Assembly (NCBI RefSeq): GCF_003347515.1
Contig: NZ_QEII01000236.1
Coordinates: 62,001-126,000 of the forward strand
From: Rhodoferax ferrireducens
Lineage (GTDB): Bacteria > Pseudomonadota > Gammaproteobacteria > Burkholderiales > Burkholderiaceae_C
Length of the DNA stretch: 64,000 bases
Direction: 5' to 3'
Shown piece after piece: positions 63,114 to 64,000 of this stretch (positions are counted from its first letter, which is position 1; each line of letters begins with the position of its first letter). Under the pieces are notes generated by a model, which was not told the origin of the DNA, made no database searches, and saw only the letters and a program-made list of their open reading frames with translations. The position numbers and the translations under genes were made by a program.

Positions 63114-63731
63114 CTACTTGAATGATAGCCCGAAGCGATGCGATATTTGACGTACCTCGCCAGCTAGTTCTGTAAGTGACAGATCGATGTTACAAATGAC
63201 CGTGTCAGCCGCGCACAGACGCCGTTCTCGTCCGACTTGGGATGAGATGATTTTCTCGATGGCGTCGCGCGTCAAATTGCTGCGCGCCATCACCCGGCTG
63301 ATCTGGATTTCTGGCGTGCAATCCACCACCAAAACGTGATCCAGCTTTTGCCGCCAGACGGACGATTCAACCAGCAGGGGAATGTCGAAAACGACGCAAG
63401 CGCGCCCTTCACCTGCCGCAGACGAAGCTTGCCTTTGAGCTTCCAGCCCCACCAGAGGGTGAATGATGGACTCCAACCGTTTGCGCGCTGTTGCGTCGGT
63501 GAAGGCGAGAGCCCGCATTCTTTCCCGGTCCAGCGCGCCGGCGGATGTAATGAACTTCTGACCAAAAGTGGCCGCAATCGATGGCATGGCCAGACCTCCC
63601 ACCGCCGTCAGATCGCGGGCAATGGCATCGGTATCCACTATGGCGGCGCCCAATTCGGCCAGAGATCGGGCAACGGTACTCTTGCCGCTGCCAATACCGC
63701 CGGTGAGTCCAAGCCGGACAATAGGCGCCAC
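63114..63731 (-). CDS. coaE: dephospho-CoA kinase
   Basis: A 205-aa P-loop kinase for the last step of CoA synthesis. Walker A GLTGGIGSGKST is near the N-terminus, then VDTDAIARDL, HPLV, FDIPLLVES and VDCTPE. The GTG at 63731, just after the pilD stop, is preferred to a TTG at 63773, which would overlap pilD by 38 nt and add residues unlike the family. Confidence 0.94.
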   Translation of the reverse strand: MAPIVRLGLTGGIGSGKSTVARSLAELGAAIVDTDAIARDLTAVGGLAMPSIAATFGQKFITSAGALDRERMRALAFTDATARKRLESIIHPLVGLEAQRQASSAAGEGRACVVFDIPLLVESSVWRQKLDHVLVVDCTPEIQISRVMARSNLTRDAIEKIISSQVGRERRLCAADTVICNIDLSLTELAGEVRQISHRFGLSFK

Positions 63732-63735
63732 GGCT

Positions 63736-64000
63736 TTACAGCCCAAAGAGGCCGAGAATTGCACCAGGGCCAAAAATCATCGCCGTCAGACCGGAGCCCG
63801 CCAGAAACGGACCAAAAGGCACATAACCACCTTCGCGTAAGCCGCTGGAAAACTTCATGGCAATCCCCACAATGGCCCCAATGACCGAAGCCATCAGAAT
63901 GATCGGCACCAGCGCCTGCCAGCCAAACCAAGCCCCCAGGGCAGCAAAAAGCTTGAAATCACCGAAACCCATGCCCTCCTTGCCGGTGATCAGCTTGAAA
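63736..64000 (-). CDS. pilD: prepilin peptidase PilD (3' end only, cut by window)
   Basis: The last ~88 codons are visible; the frame is open to the right edge. LITGKEGMGFGDFKLFAALG carries the second catalytic Asp of type IV prepilin peptidases (GxGDxK), followed by membrane helices. It cleaves and methylates pilins, so it serves the pil operon at 8.8-13.9 kb. The N-terminus and first catalytic Asp lie outside. Confidence 0.92.
   Translation of the reverse strand, partial: FKLITGKEGMGFGDFKLFAALGAWFGWQALVPIILMASVIGAIVGIAMKFSSGLREGGYVPFGPFLAGSGLTAMIFGPGAILGLFGL

Overview
The window looks like an ordinary chromosomal segment from a betaproteobacterium of order Burkholderiales, most likely family Comamonadaceae and Rhodoferax/Polaromonas-like. 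That placement is inferred from recalled gene order and protein character, not from a search. The supporting blocks are pilMNOPQ next to aroKB, mlaFEDACB-ABC-ibaG-murA-his-tat-petABC-sspAB, and dciA/secA/argJ/mutT/yacG/zapD/coaE/pilD. Coding density is very high and many genes overlap by 4 nt (ATGA). I see no prophage, integron, CRISPR array or complete insertion sequence.

Layout. 1-8.6 kb: a cut epoxide-hydrolase-like gene, engB, a dihaem cytochrome c4, msrPQ, lptM-lysA, cyaY and mrcA (PBP1A). 8.8-18.5 kb: the type IV pilus assembly operon pilMNOPQ, a large Ig-like lipoprotein gene wedged before aroK-aroB, then dgt. 18.5-22.8 kb: an MFS transporter, three poorly known genes (a 215-aa unknown, DUF1415, a methyltransferase) and a REP-associated tyrosine transposase (RAYT). 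23-29.3 kb: glutamate synthase gltBD. 29.4-35.5 kb: the Mla phospholipid-transport operon, an ABC-2 transporter pair and ibaG. 35.6-44.2 kb: murA and the histidine operon hisGDCBHAFIE. 44.2-50.8 kb: a small membrane protein, a HIT protein, tatABC, a DegS/AlgW-like protease, a cysteine-cluster protein, a Nif3 protein, pdxA and mscL. 50.9-55.1 kb: the cytochrome bc1 complex petABC, sspAB and a tRNA-Thr(TGT). 55.1-64 kb: dciA-like, an M23 peptidase, secA, argJ, an ATPase, mutT, yacG, zapD, coaE and the 3' end of pilD.

The most unusual structure is a set of dispersed short repeats. One AT-tailed ~55-nt family (core GGCTCTAGCCCYCGTCGA, then GCGCAAGCWGCTAT and a small hairpin) has about a dozen full, degenerate or half copies on both strands. 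It fills four of the six convergent gene junctions, provides the start codons of hisD and hisH, and is read in frame inside or at the ends of gltB, msrQ, mutT and the Nif3 gene. One copy begins at the stop codon of the single RAYT gene. A second, GC-rich family has three copies, all in murA-his, one of them translated as the N-terminus of HisC. A third, REP-like palindrome lies between hisG and hisD. Together they make the his operon a small repeat hotspot, and the RAYT/repeat pairing is my best candidate for an under-described system here.

Functionally most of the window is housekeeping: envelope biogenesis (PBP1A, MurA, Mla, LptM, ZapD), protein export (SecA, TatABC), amino-acid synthesis (LysA, AroKB, GltBD, His, ArgJ), respiration (PetABC, cytochrome c4) and type IV pili.
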